A stretch of 5,505 bases of DNA. Origin: an uncultured Cocleimonas sp. Its GTDB lineage: Bacteria > Pseudomonadota > Gammaproteobacteria > Thiotrichales > Thiotrichaceae. The translations under genes and the position numbers were made by a program. Location: the NCBI GenBank assembly GCA_937974135.1, contig CALJIH010000130.1, positions 1-5,505 on the forward strand. Reading direction: 5' to 3'. Below the pieces are notes generated by a model. That model saw only the letters and a program-made list of their open reading frames with translations, searched no databases and had not been told where the DNA came from. Positions 1 through 5,505 of the stretch are shown one piece after another (position 1 is the stretch's first letter; each line of letters starts with the position of its first letter).

Positions 1-150
1 AATCTCGTCAAATGCTTTAACTTCACCACCCATCTTCTCTGCCATAACCTTAGTCAAGGCAGCTGTTAGAGTAGTTTTACCATGGTCTACGTGACCGATT
101 GTACCCACATTTACGTGGGGCTTATTACGCTCAAATTTTTCTTTGGACAT
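1..150 (-). CDS. tuf: Elongation factor Tu, N-terminal 50 residues (3' end of gene outside window)
   Basis: EF-Tu is the cytoplasmic GTPase that delivers aminoacyl-tRNA to the ribosomal A site. The ATG at 150-148 opens a frame that runs off the window without a stop. The 50 residues start MSKEKFERNKPHVNVGTIGH and contain the P-loop GHVDHGKT at residues 19-26, followed by the TLTAAL helix. This matches EF-Tu almost residue for residue, and a full protein of about 394-396 residues is expected. The start is fixed by family alignment and by an AGGTGA Shine-Dalgarno sequence seven bases upstream, which overlaps the fusA stop. The seven-base gap to fusA implies co-transcription and probably translational coupling. 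This is the position of tufA in the E. coli str operon. Whether a second tuf copy exists elsewhere cannot be seen, so I use the neutral symbol. Identity is certain; only completeness is unknown. Confidence 0.97.
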   Translation of the reverse strand, partial: MSKEKFERNKPHVNVGTIGHVDHGKTTLTAALTKVMAEKMGGEVKAFDEI

Positions 151-157
151 GACTCAC

Positions 158-163
158 TCACCT
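158..163 (-). promoter_or_regulatory. tuf ribosome binding site overlapping the fusA stop codon
   Basis: The minus strand reads AGGTGA here, a six-base match to the 3' part of the Shine-Dalgarno consensus (GGAGGUGA), seven bases before the tuf ATG. Its last three bases are the TGA stop of fusA and its first three are the last EF-G codon (AGG, Arg). A ribosome terminating on fusA therefore sits on the tuf initiation site, an arrangement that favours reinitiation or coupling (inference). Confidence 0.85.
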
Positions 164-2260
164 TTCAATTATCATTGCTTCAGCAACCGATTTGGGTACT
201 TCCGCATATTTCGCAAACTCCATTGAATAGTTAGCTCTACCTTGCGACGCAGATCGTAGCGCGGTGGAATAACCAAACATCATTGACAATGGAACTTCCG
301 CACGAATGATTTTTCCCGAAGGAGCCTCATCCATGCCCTGAACAACACCACGACGACGATTTAAGTCACCCATGACATCACCCATATTTTCTTCTGGTGC
401 AATTACTTCAACTTTCATCACAGGCTCTAATAACTTAGGCGAAGCTTTTAATACTCCATCTCTAATAGCTATAGATGCTGCAACTTTAAAAGACATCTCG
501 GTTGAATCGACCTCGTGAAAAGATCCACCCAATAACGTTATCTTTAAATCAACAACAGGCGAACCTGTTAAAACACCATTTTGCAGTTGCTCCTGAATCC
601 CTTCATCAACCGCAGGAATAAACTCCTTTGGAATCGAATCATTAACAATTGCATTTTCAAACATATAACCAGCACCTTCTTTTAAAGGTTCAAGTTTTAT
701 ATTTACGTGACCATAGTGATTTTTACCACCAGACTCACGAATAAATTTCCCTTCCGCATTCGCTTCTGTAGTTATACATTCGCGATACGAAACCTGTGGA
801 TCACCAACATTTGCTGAAACATTAAATTCACGTTTCATACGATCAACAATGATATCAAGGTGTAATTCACCCATTCCCGATATAATCGTCTGACCTGTTT
901 CTTCTTCTATACGTACGACAAAAGAAGGATCCTCTTGTGCAAGCTTAGCTAAAGCCTGCGACATCTTATCCTGATCAGCTGTAGTCTTCGGCTCAACAGC
1001 AACCGAAATAACTGGCTCAGGAAAATCAATATTCTCTAAAACTATCGGGTTAGATTTGTCGCACAAGGTATCACCCGTAACAACCTCTTTTAAACCAACA
1101 GCTGCAGCTATATCTCCTGCATAAACCTCTTTAACTTCTTCTCTAGAATTAGAATGCATTTGTAAAATGCGACCTATTCTTTCCCGCTTATTTTTAAGCG
1201 GATTTAAGACCATGTCTCCAGTTTTCAAAATACCAGAATAAACACGGAAAAAAGTTAAAGTTCCTACAAACGGATCTGTAGCAATTTTAAACGCCAAAGC
1301 AGAAAAAGGCTCTTTATCAGAAGCTTCTCTTTCTATCTCTTGCCCTTCTTCAGATCGATCAAAAACCAATCCTTTAACAGCAGGGACATCAAGTGGAGAA
1401 GGCATATATCGAACAACTGAATCCAGCATTGGCTGAACACCTTTATTCTTAAAAGCCGAACCACACATTGCTGGAACAATTTCACCAGCCAAAGTTCTTA
1501 GGCGTAATCCTTGGTAAATCTGATCTTCGCTTAAATCACCAGTTTCAAGATAAACATCCATTAACTCTTCATTAGCTTCAGCTGCAGCTTCGACCATTGT
1601 CTCACGCCAGTTGCTTGATTCATCAAGCAGCGCCTCTGGAATATCTTCAAGAGTATGAGATACACCCATACCTTCTTCTTTCCAACTGACCATCTTCATT
1701 CGAACAAGATCAATGACACCTTTAAAATCTTCTTCAGCTCCTACCGGCAATTGCACAGGAACTGGATTCGCACCTAAACGTTCTTTTAATTGTGAAACGA
1801 CACGCAAGAAATCTGCGCCAACTCGATCCATCTTATTAACAAAAGCTAATCTAGGGACATTATATTTATTTGCTTGCCGCCAAACCGTTTCAGACTGTGG
1901 CTCTACTCCACCAACAGCACAAAATACTGCAACTGCACCATCTAAAACTCTGAGCGATCTTTCAACTTCAATCGTGAAGTCGACATGACCAGGCGTATCA
2001 ATAATATTGACACGATGCTCTGAGAACTGCTTATCCATACCAGACCAAAAACATGTTGTAGCAGCAGAGGTTATTGTTATTCCTCGCTCTTGTTCTTGCT
2101 CCATCCAGTCCATAGTAGCAGCACCATCATGAACTTCACCTATCTTGTGTGAGACCCCAGTATAAAAAAGGATTCTCTCTGTAGTGGTCGTCTTACCAGC
2201 ATCTATATGAGCCATGATGCCAATATTGCGATACTGATCAAGAGAGGTTGCACGAGCCAC
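158..2260 (-). CDS. fusA: Elongation factor G (EF-G), complete
   Basis: EF-G is the cytoplasmic GTPase that drives translocation on the ribosome and, with RRF, ribosome recycling. The product has 700 residues, against 704 in E. coli. The G domain shows the P-loop AHIDAGKT (17-24), switch I RGITITSAAT (59-68), switch II DTPGHVDF (88-95, catalytic His92), NKMD (142-145) and GSAFK (267-271). Domain II starts near 300. Domain III contains SGMGELHLDIIVDR (461-474). Domain IV spans about 485-610 with the tip loop GGSFHEVDS (578-586, His582). Domain V includes APEENMGDVMGDLNRRRG (621-638). The start is GTG at 2260-2258, eight bases after AAGG; the next in-frame Met is residue 16, inside the P-loop strand, so it cannot be the start. 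Domain IV departs from the usual GGRGQYGHV (here GGKNHYGHV, 511-519) and from GYPVVD (here GSPVVD, 566-571). Since all GTPase motifs are intact and the gene lies in the str operon, I call it the housekeeping EF-G rather than a paralogue. Confidence 0.98.
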   Translation of the reverse strand: MARATSLDQYRNIGIMAHIDAGKTTTTERILFYTGVSHKIGEVHDGAATMDWMEQEQERGITITSAATTCFWSGMDKQFSEHRVNIIDTPGHVDFTIEVERSLRVLDGAVAVFCAVGGVEPQSETVWRQANKYNVPRLAFVNKMDRVGADFLRVVSQLKERLGANPVPVQLPVGAEEDFKGVIDLVRMKMVSWKEEGMGVSHTLEDIPEALLDESSNWRETMVEAAAEANEELMDVYLETGDLSEDQIYQGLRLRTLAGEIVPAMCGSAFKNKGVQPMLDSVVRYMPSPLDVPAVKGLVFDRSEEGQEIEREASDKEPFSALAFKIATDPFVGTLTFFRVYSGILKTGDMVLNPLKNKRERIGRILQMHSNSREEVKEVYAGDIAAAVGLKEVVTGDTLCDKSNPIVLENIDFPEPVISVAVEPKTTADQDKMSQALAKLAQEDPSFVVRIEEETGQTIISGMGELHLDIIVDRMKREFNVSANVGDPQVSYRECITTEANAEGKFIRESGGKNHYGHVNIKLEPLKEGAGYMFENAIVNDSIPKEFIPAVDEGIQEQLQNGVLTGSPVVDLKITLLGGSFHEVDSTEMSFKVAASIAIRDGVLKASPKLLEPVMKVEVIAPEENMGDVMGDLNRRRGVVQGMDEAPSGKIIRAEVPLSMMFGYSTALRSASQGRANYSMEFAKYAEVPKSVAEAMIIER

Positions 2261-2268
2261 TTTATTTA

Positions 2269-2272
2269 CCTT
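2269..2272 (-). promoter_or_regulatory. fusA ribosome binding site preceding a GTG start
   Basis: The minus strand reads AAGG, then TAAATAAA, then GTG. Spacing is eight bases, and no ATG in frame could give a complete G domain. This site therefore supports the GTG start of EF-G. The base just upstream (C at 2273) abuts the foot of the 2274-2296 hairpin. Confidence 0.75.
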
Positions 2273-2273
2273 G

Positions 2274-2296
2274 ATTCTTCTTTAAACAAGAAGAAT
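2274..2296 (-). other. Perfect 9-bp hairpin in the rpsG-fusA spacer
   Basis: On the minus strand ATTCTTCTT (2296-2288), loop GTTTA and AAGAAGAAT (2282-2274) form a perfect nine-base-pair stem with a five-base loop. No T-run follows, so it does not look like an intrinsic terminator. It ends one base before the fusA AAGG. A competing pairing of CTTG (2290-2287) with CAAG (2273-2270) would cover most of that AAGG. A role in fusA translation or mRNA processing is inference. The stem is mostly A-U, so its stability is moderate. Confidence 0.6.
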
Positions 2297-2303
2297 AAAT
2301 TTA

Positions 2304-2774
2304 TTACCAGCGGAAGTGAGCAAACGCCTTATTCGCATCAGCCATCTTATGTGTATCTTCACGCTTTTTAACTGCACTGCCTTTCTTCTCAGCTGCGTCC
2401 ATTAATTCGCCAGCCAATTTAAGTGCCATTGATTTTTCACCACGTTTACGTGCAGCATCTACCAACCAACGCATAGCCAAAGCATTTTGACGCGAAGCTC
2501 TAACTTCTACAGGCACTTGATAGGTAGCACCACCTACACGACGAGATTTAACCTCAACAGAAGGGCGTACATTTTCTAAAGCCGCATCAAGTACTTCCAT
2601 ACCATCGTTGCCTTTTTTAGCAGCGATTTGATCTAAAGCCACATACACAACTTTCTCAGCGATAGATTTTTTGCCATCACGCATAATGGTATTAATAAAT
2701 TTCGCCAACAGCTCACTACCAAACTTTGGATCTGGCAAAATAATGCGTTTCGGGACTTCTCTTCTTCTAGGCAT
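2304..2774 (-). CDS. rpsG: 30S ribosomal protein S7, complete
   Basis: S7 is the primary assembly protein of the 30S head. It binds the 3' major domain of 16S rRNA and lies at the E site near the mRNA exit. The product is 156 residues, the usual length (the form found in E. coli B). It starts MPRRREVPKR and continues with ILPDPKFGSELLAKF, the ENVRPSVEVKSRRVGGATYQVP hairpin region (written here only as landmarks ENVRPSVEVK and GGATYQVPVEV), the NALAMRWLVDAARKRG helix and the C-terminal ANKAFAHFRW. Two stops in tandem (TAA TAA, 2306-2301) end the gene. The start ATG has only a weak Shine-Dalgarno (GAG, six bases upstream), which fits the family's known dependence on coupling to rpsL translation. 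In E. coli, S7 is the repressor of its own operon through the rpsL-rpsG spacer; the same is likely here but not shown by sequence alone. Confidence 0.98.
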   Translation of the reverse strand: MPRRREVPKRIILPDPKFGSELLAKFINTIMRDGKKSIAEKVVYVALDQIAAKKGNDGMEVLDAALENVRPSVEVKSRRVGGATYQVPVEVRASRQNALAMRWLVDAARKRGEKSMALKLAGELMDAAEKKGSAVKKREDTHKMADANKAFAHFRW

Positions 2775-2852
2775 AAAAAACTCGCTAATATATTTGTTTA
2801 CTATTATTCAACAACTCACTGATGACTTTGACCAGCAAGCAAAAAATATCTA
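2775..2852 (-). promoter_or_regulatory. rpsL-rpsG intercistronic region, candidate S7 autoregulatory site
   Basis: This 78-base spacer is where E. coli S7 binds str mRNA to repress its own operon (established for E. coli; spacer there is of similar size). On the minus strand I see two weak hairpins. CTGGT (2834-2830) can pair with ATCAG (2822-2818) around CAAAGTC, with one G-U pair. TTGTT (2812-2808) can pair with AACAA (2796-2792) around an 11-base loop. Both are short, and I cannot match them to the E. coli S7 recognition structure. The call rests mainly on position, spacer length and the weak rpsG ribosome binding site. Confidence 0.4.
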
Positions 2853-3227
2853 TTAAGACTTAGGGCGCTTAGCACCATATTTAGAACGACCTTGTCTTCT
2901 TTCTTGAACACCTTGTGTATCTAACGAACCACGAACTACGTGATAACGAACACCAGGTAAATCTTTAACACGACCACCACGAATAAGTACCACCGAGTGC
3001 TCTTGAAGATTATGACCTTCACCACCGATATAACTACTTACTTCAAAACCATTGGTCAAACGTACACGTGCAACTTTACGCATCGCCGAGTTAGGCTTCT
3101 TAGGTGTAGTTGTATAAACTCTTGTACAAACACCACGACGTTGCGGACATGCTTCCAAAGCTGGAACATTACTTTTTTCCATCTTGCGCTTACGAGGCTT
3201 GCGCACCAACTGATTTACGGTAGACAT
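2853..3227 (-). CDS. rpsL: 30S ribosomal protein S12, complete
   Basis: S12 sits at the decoding centre of the 30S subunit and influences tRNA selection accuracy. The product is 124 residues, exactly the E. coli length. It begins STVNQLVRKPRKRK and has the landmarks NVPALEACPQRRGVCTRVYT, TTPKKPNSAMRKVARVRL, GGEGHNLQEHSV and GGRVKDLPGVRYH, ending RSKYGAKRPKS. Lys43 and Lys88 (counting Met as 1), the classic sites of streptomycin-resistance mutations, are both lysine, so no such mutation is present. Asp89, the residue methylthiolated by RimO in E. coli, is also present. The ATG at 3227-3225 follows GGAG (3242-3239) by 11 bases. Tandem stops TAA TAG close the gene. It is the first gene of the str operon here and lies about 90 bases downstream of a strong promoter. 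Confidence 0.98.
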   Translation of the reverse strand: MSTVNQLVRKPRKRKMEKSNVPALEACPQRRGVCTRVYTTTPKKPNSAMRKVARVRLTNGFEVSSYIGGEGHNLQEHSVVLIRGGRVKDLPGVRYHVVRGSLDTQGVQERRQGRSKYGAKRPKS

Positions 3228-3316
3228 TAAATCTATTACTCCAACTCAAATTGTTTCGAAGATTAATCGTTAAACTAAACTTCCAAAATATAAATAATCG
3301 TCTTAACGACAAAGGC
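3228..3316 (-). other. Predicted rpsL 5' leader with alternative small hairpins
   Basis: If transcription starts six to eight bases after the -10 box, the leader is about 87-89 nt. TCGTTAA (3309-3303) is followed 29 bases later by its exact complement TTAACGA (3273-3267), a 7-bp inverted repeat. The first arm can instead fold locally as TCGT-TAAG-ACGA (3309-3298). The rpsL GGAG lies outside both. No known riboswitch or leader peptide is recognised. The functional meaning is uncertain. Confidence 0.35.
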
Positions 3317-3321
3317 GCGAA

Positions 3322-3350
3322 ATTCTATTACTGCAACGCGACCATGTCAA
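3322..3350 (-). promoter_or_regulatory. Sigma-70 promoter of the str operon (rpsL promoter)
   Basis: The minus strand carries a perfect -35 TTGACA (3350-3345), a 17-base spacer and a -10 TAGAAT (3327-3322), five of six bases matching consensus. Upstream, AAAAAA (3368-3363) sits about 47-52 bases before the predicted start, where UP elements contact the alpha subunits. Downstream, the discriminator TTCGCGCC is GC-rich, a feature of rRNA and ribosomal-protein promoters that are repressed by ppGpp/DksA in E. coli (knowledge of that system). It lies in the rpoC-rpsL spacer and points at rpsL. The predicted start is near 3314-3316. It lets rpsL-rpsG-fusA-tuf be transcribed independently of rpoBC. 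Confidence 0.88.
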
Positions 3351-3382
3351 GGCGGGATTCTCTTTTTTAATAAAGCATTTAA

Positions 3383-3415
3383 CCCTACTTCAGGCAAAAA
3401 CACCTAAAAGTAGGG
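3383..3415 (-). other. Strong hairpin downstream of rpoC, overlapping the terminator
   Basis: On the minus strand CCCTACTT (3415-3408) pairs perfectly with AAGTAGGG (3390-3383). The stem can continue inward through a U-G pair and a single bulged U into AGG (3405-3403) with CCT (3394-3392), leaving an eight-base loop TGTTTTTG. The G-U pair exists only in the minus-strand transcript, so the fold is stronger there. It is followed by TTAAATGCTTTATT, a poor U-tract. It could be a back-up terminator or a 3'-end-stabilising stem. It excludes the 3396-3426 terminator fold because they share bases. Confidence 0.6.
3386..3395 (-). repeat. Ten-base repeat, downstream copy (partner at 3468-3477)
   Basis: GCCTGAAGTA on the minus strand occurs here, as most of the 3' arm of the post-rpoC hairpin, and again at 3477-3468 inside the last codons of rpoC (coding for part of APEVS). 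Both copies can pair with the same segment TACTTTTAGG (3412-3403). An exact 10-base repeat within 100 bases is not expected often by chance, but the tract is short. Confidence 0.5.
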
Positions 3416-3426
3416 GGGGTGTCTTT
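3396..3426 (-). terminator. Probable intrinsic terminator after rpoC
   Basis: The minus strand, 18 bases past the rpoC stop, reads AAAGACACC (3426-3418), a 13-base C-rich loop, then GGTGTTTTT (3404-3396). Nine pairs form including one G-U, and the 3' side runs straight into five Ts, with an A-run on the 5' side. This is the layout of a Rho-independent terminator, though only about five pairs are strong. The loop holds a run of seven Cs. It would end or attenuate rpoBC transcription just before the rpsL promoter; complete termination is not certain. Confidence 0.6.
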
Positions 3427-3443
3427 TTTAAGACTACAAATAG

Positions 3444-5505
3444 CTATTCTTCTGAGGTATCAACACTTACTTCAGGCGCTTCTGCTTCAACCTCAACTTC
3501 CGTCGCATCAGGAATTGTTTCTTCCATCAGTGAGTTCAATTGCTGCTGGAGCTCTTCTTGTTTCTTACGACGAGCCGTATGATGAGTCATACCTGTACCA
3601 GCAGGAATTAAGCGACCTACAATTACATTCTCTTTAAGACCGCGAAGATCATCACGCGCACCTTTTACGGATGCCTCAGTAAGTACTCTCGTCGTCTCTT
3701 GGAATGATGCTGCGGAGATAAACGAATCTGTAACCAATGAGGCTTTGGTAATACCTAAAAGAACTCTGTCATACTTAGCAGGCAACTTACCTTCAGCAAC
3801 GAACTTTTCATTCTCTTTATCGATATCCCAGTAATCTAACTGCTCGCCTTTCAACATACGTGTATCACCAGACTCTGTGATTACCGCTTTACGCATCATT
3901 TGACGTGAAATGATCTCAACGTGCTTATCATTGATTTTTACACCTTGTAAACGATAAACCTCTTGAACCTCTTTTACCAAATGCTCCGCAAGTGCTACAG
4001 GACCAAGAAGACGCAAGATATCGTGTGAACTCGCCTCACCATCAGCAATCATCTCACCTTTAGCAACTTTCTCACCTTCGAAGACGTCCAAATTTCTCCA
4101 CTTAGGAATCAATAGCTCGTAATGCTCACCTTTTTCCGGAGTGATAACCAAACGCTTTTTGCCTTTGGTTTCTTTACCCCACGAGAAAGTACCTGAAATT
4201 TCAGCAAGTATTGCAGGTTGCTTAGGCTTTCTCGCCTCAAACATATCCGCAACTCTAGGAAGACCACCCGTGATATCACGTGTTTTCGATGACTCTTGTG
4301 TCAAACGCGCAAGAACATCACCAATATCAACTTTTGCTCCATTAGTTAGTCCGACAACAGCACCACCAGCAAGCGGATACTGAACAGGAATCTCAGTATT
4401 CTCAAAGAATAAAGAGTTACCTTTATCATCTAACAGACGAATCATAGGATTTAAATCTTTAGAACCTGCACCACGTGCTGCAGGATCAGTTACGATTGTT
4501 GAACTCAGCCCAGTAATTTCATCGATATGAGTGTTAATTGTTGAACCATCAACGAAATCAACGAAATCAACAGTACCAGCAACTTCCGTTACGATCGGAT
4601 GTGTATGAGGATCCCATGTTGCAACCTCTTGACCCATCTCAACTGACTCGTCGTCTTTAATAGTTACAACAGCACCATACGGAAGCTTATAACGTTCTCT
4701 TTCACGACCTTGATCATCAACAACACTGATTACACCTGAACGAGATACAGTTACTAAGTTACCGTCTTTATTAACAACTGTTTTAACGTTTGATAAACGC
4801 GCAACACCTGCAGACTTTACAAGTATATTATTATCAGCAGCAGCACGACTTGCAGCTCCACCGATGTGGAAAGTACGCATCGTTAACTGAGTGCCTGGCT
4901 CACCGATTGATTGAGCAGCAATAACACCAACAGCCTCGCCCATATTAACCAAGTGTCCACGACCTAAGTCGCGACCGTAACATTGGGCACAAACGCCTTT
5001 TTTCGATGCACAAGTAATTGCAGAACGAACCAATATCTCATCCACACCAAGACTATCAAGCTTAGAAACCCACTCTTCATCAAGCAAAGTTTTAGCTGGA
5101 ATAACTAATTCATCTTTATGATTCATTACGTCTACAGCTGCTACACGACCTAGTACGCGCTCACCTAAAGGCTCTACAACATCTCCACCTTCAATAATTG
5201 GACGCATAGTCAAACCATCTTCAGTACCACAATCATCAAGAGTTACAACCATGTCCTGTGATACATCAACAAGACGTCTAGTTAAATAACCAGAGTTAGC
5301 TGTTTTTAAAGCGGTATCTGCAAGACCTTTACGAGCTCCGTGAGTCGAAATAAAGTACTGCAGCACATTAAGACCTTCACGGAAATTCGATGTTATCGGT
5401 GTTTCGATGATTGAGCCATCTGGCTTAGCCATCAAACCACGCATACCTGCTAGCTGACGAATCTGAGCTGCTGAACCACGAGCACCAGAATCAGCCATCA
5501 TATAG
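3444..5505 (-). CDS. rpoC: RNA polymerase subunit beta', C-terminal half (5' part outside window)
   Basis: Beta' is the large subunit that, with beta, forms the active-site cleft of RNA polymerase. The frame is open to the window edge; the Tyr codon at 5504-5502 precedes the Met codons at 5501 and 5498, which are internal, as in E. coli YMMADSGARG. Numbering from the Met at 5501 (E. coli 724), the bridge helix is about 46-81 (FISTHGARKGLADTALKTAN region). Zinc ligands are C91, C164, C171 and C174 (E. coli C814, C888, C895, C898). The trigger loop has QLTMRTFHIGG (205-215) with R209 and H212, equal to R933 and H936. SI3 occupies about 219-406, and the trigger loop resumes at DITGGLPRVADMFEARKP. 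The C-terminal region keeps VYRLQGVKINDKH, GITKASL, SAASFQETTRVLTEA and ENVIVGRLIPAGTG. A lineage-specific acidic tail (660-685) precedes the TAG stop. The fragment has 686 complete codons, one codon longer than the matching part of the E. coli protein (1407 residues). rpoB is expected upstream. Confidence 0.98.
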   Translation of the reverse strand, partial: YMMADSGARGSAAQIRQLAGMRGLMAKPDGSIIETPITSNFREGLNVLQYFISTHGARKGLADTALKTANSGYLTRRLVDVSQDMVVTLDDCGTEDGLTMRPIIEGGDVVEPLGERVLGRVAAVDVMNHKDELVIPAKTLLDEEWVSKLDSLGVDEILVRSAITCASKKGVCAQCYGRDLGRGHLVNMGEAVGVIAAQSIGEPGTQLTMRTFHIGGAASRAAADNNILVKSAGVARLSNVKTVVNKDGNLVTVSRSGVISVVDDQGRERERYKLPYGAVVTIKDDESVEMGQEVATWDPHTHPIVTEVAGTVDFVDFVDGSTINTHIDEITGLSSTIVTDPAARGAGSKDLNPMIRLLDDKGNSLFFENTEIPVQYPLAGGAVVGLTNGAKVDIGDVLARLTQESSKTRDITGGLPRVADMFEARKPKQPAILAEISGTFSWGKETKGKKRLVITPEKGEHYELLIPKWRNLDVFEGEKVAKGEMIADGEASSHDILRLLGPVALAEHLVKEVQEVYRLQGVKINDKHVEIISRQMMRKAVITESGDTRMLKGEQLDYWDIDKENEKFVAEGKLPAKYDRVLLGITKASLVTDSFISAASFQETTRVLTEASVKGARDDLRGLKENVIVGRLIPAGTGMTHHTARRKKQEELQQQLNSLMEETIPDATEVEVEAEAPEVSVDTSEE

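Noticed and set aside
284..312. TTGACA on the plus strand within fusA, considered as an antisense promoter
   Set aside because: At a 17-base spacing the hexamer is TGATTT, a poor -10 match; the -35-like word is explained by coding sequence.
1713..1988. Open plus-strand frame of 91 codons inside fusA
   Set aside because: It is a shadow of the conserved EF-G G domain; the translation is low-complexity (Thr/Ser/Pro-rich) and matches no family I recognise.
2671..3230. Plus-strand open frames antisense to rpsG and rpsL (2671-2856 and 2997-3230)
   Set aside because: Both lie opposite highly conserved ribosomal protein genes and their spacer, with compositions typical of antisense translation.
3413..3419. 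Run of seven G (plus strand) considered as a phase-variation tract
   Set aside because: It lies in the loop of the terminator after the rpoC stop, not in a coding region or promoter spacer, so length changes would have no clear switching effect.
3419..3637. Open plus-strand frame of 72 codons over the rpoC 3' end and spacer
   Set aside because: It is antisense to conserved rpoC codons, begins in the terminator region, has no recognisable domain and no plausible ribosome binding site or promoter.
4141..4383. Plus-strand open frame of 80 codons inside rpoC
   Set aside because: Fully opposite the conserved rpoC segment around the end of SI3 and the trigger loop; no independent gene signals.
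5496..5501. Met-Met at the right edge considered as a gene start
   Set aside because: The frame stays open to the window edge with Tyr before it, matching the internal YMMADSGARG of beta'; it is an interior position equal to E. coli residue 724.

Overview
This window is a housekeeping stretch of a bacterial chromosome, read entirely from the minus strand. In transcription order (right to left) it holds the C-terminal half of rpoC, complete rpsL, rpsG and fusA, and the first 50 codons of a tuf gene. Every real gene has clear full-length similarity to a universal family. I see no mobile element, RNA gene, CRISPR array or unknown protein. The largest gap between genes is 216 bases (3228-3443).

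The proteins point to a gammaproteobacterium. RpoC carries the long insertion in its trigger loop (SI3) known from E. coli-type enzymes. S12 is 124 residues and S7 is 156 residues with E. coli-like ends, and EF-G has the gammaproteobacterial switch I region (ITITSAATT.FWSGM). The DNA looks moderately AT-rich by eye, and intergenic regions are very AT-rich. I cannot name a genus. Unlike in E. coli, where rpoBC and the str operon are far apart, here rpoC is followed directly by rpsL-rpsG-fusA-tuf, as in many other bacteria.

Layout: rpoC ends at 3444. The 216-base rpoC/rpsL spacer holds a probable intrinsic terminator, a second and stronger overlapping hairpin, and then a near-consensus sigma-70 promoter (TTGACA, 17 bases, TAGAAT) with an A-tract upstream and a GC-rich discriminator. 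The str operon follows with a leader of about 90 nt. The rpsL-rpsG spacer (78 nt) is the usual location of the S7 autoregulatory site. The rpsG-fusA spacer (43 nt) has a perfect 9-bp hairpin beside the fusA ribosome binding site, and fusA begins with GTG. The fusA stop codon lies within the Shine-Dalgarno sequence of tuf.

Together the genes make the catalytic subunit of RNA polymerase, two small-subunit proteins, and the two elongation GTPases: the core of transcription and translation. I found no convincing undescribed system. The points most worth checking are the competing folds and 10-base repeat at the rpoC/rpsL junction, and several substitutions in normally conserved sites of EF-G domain IV.
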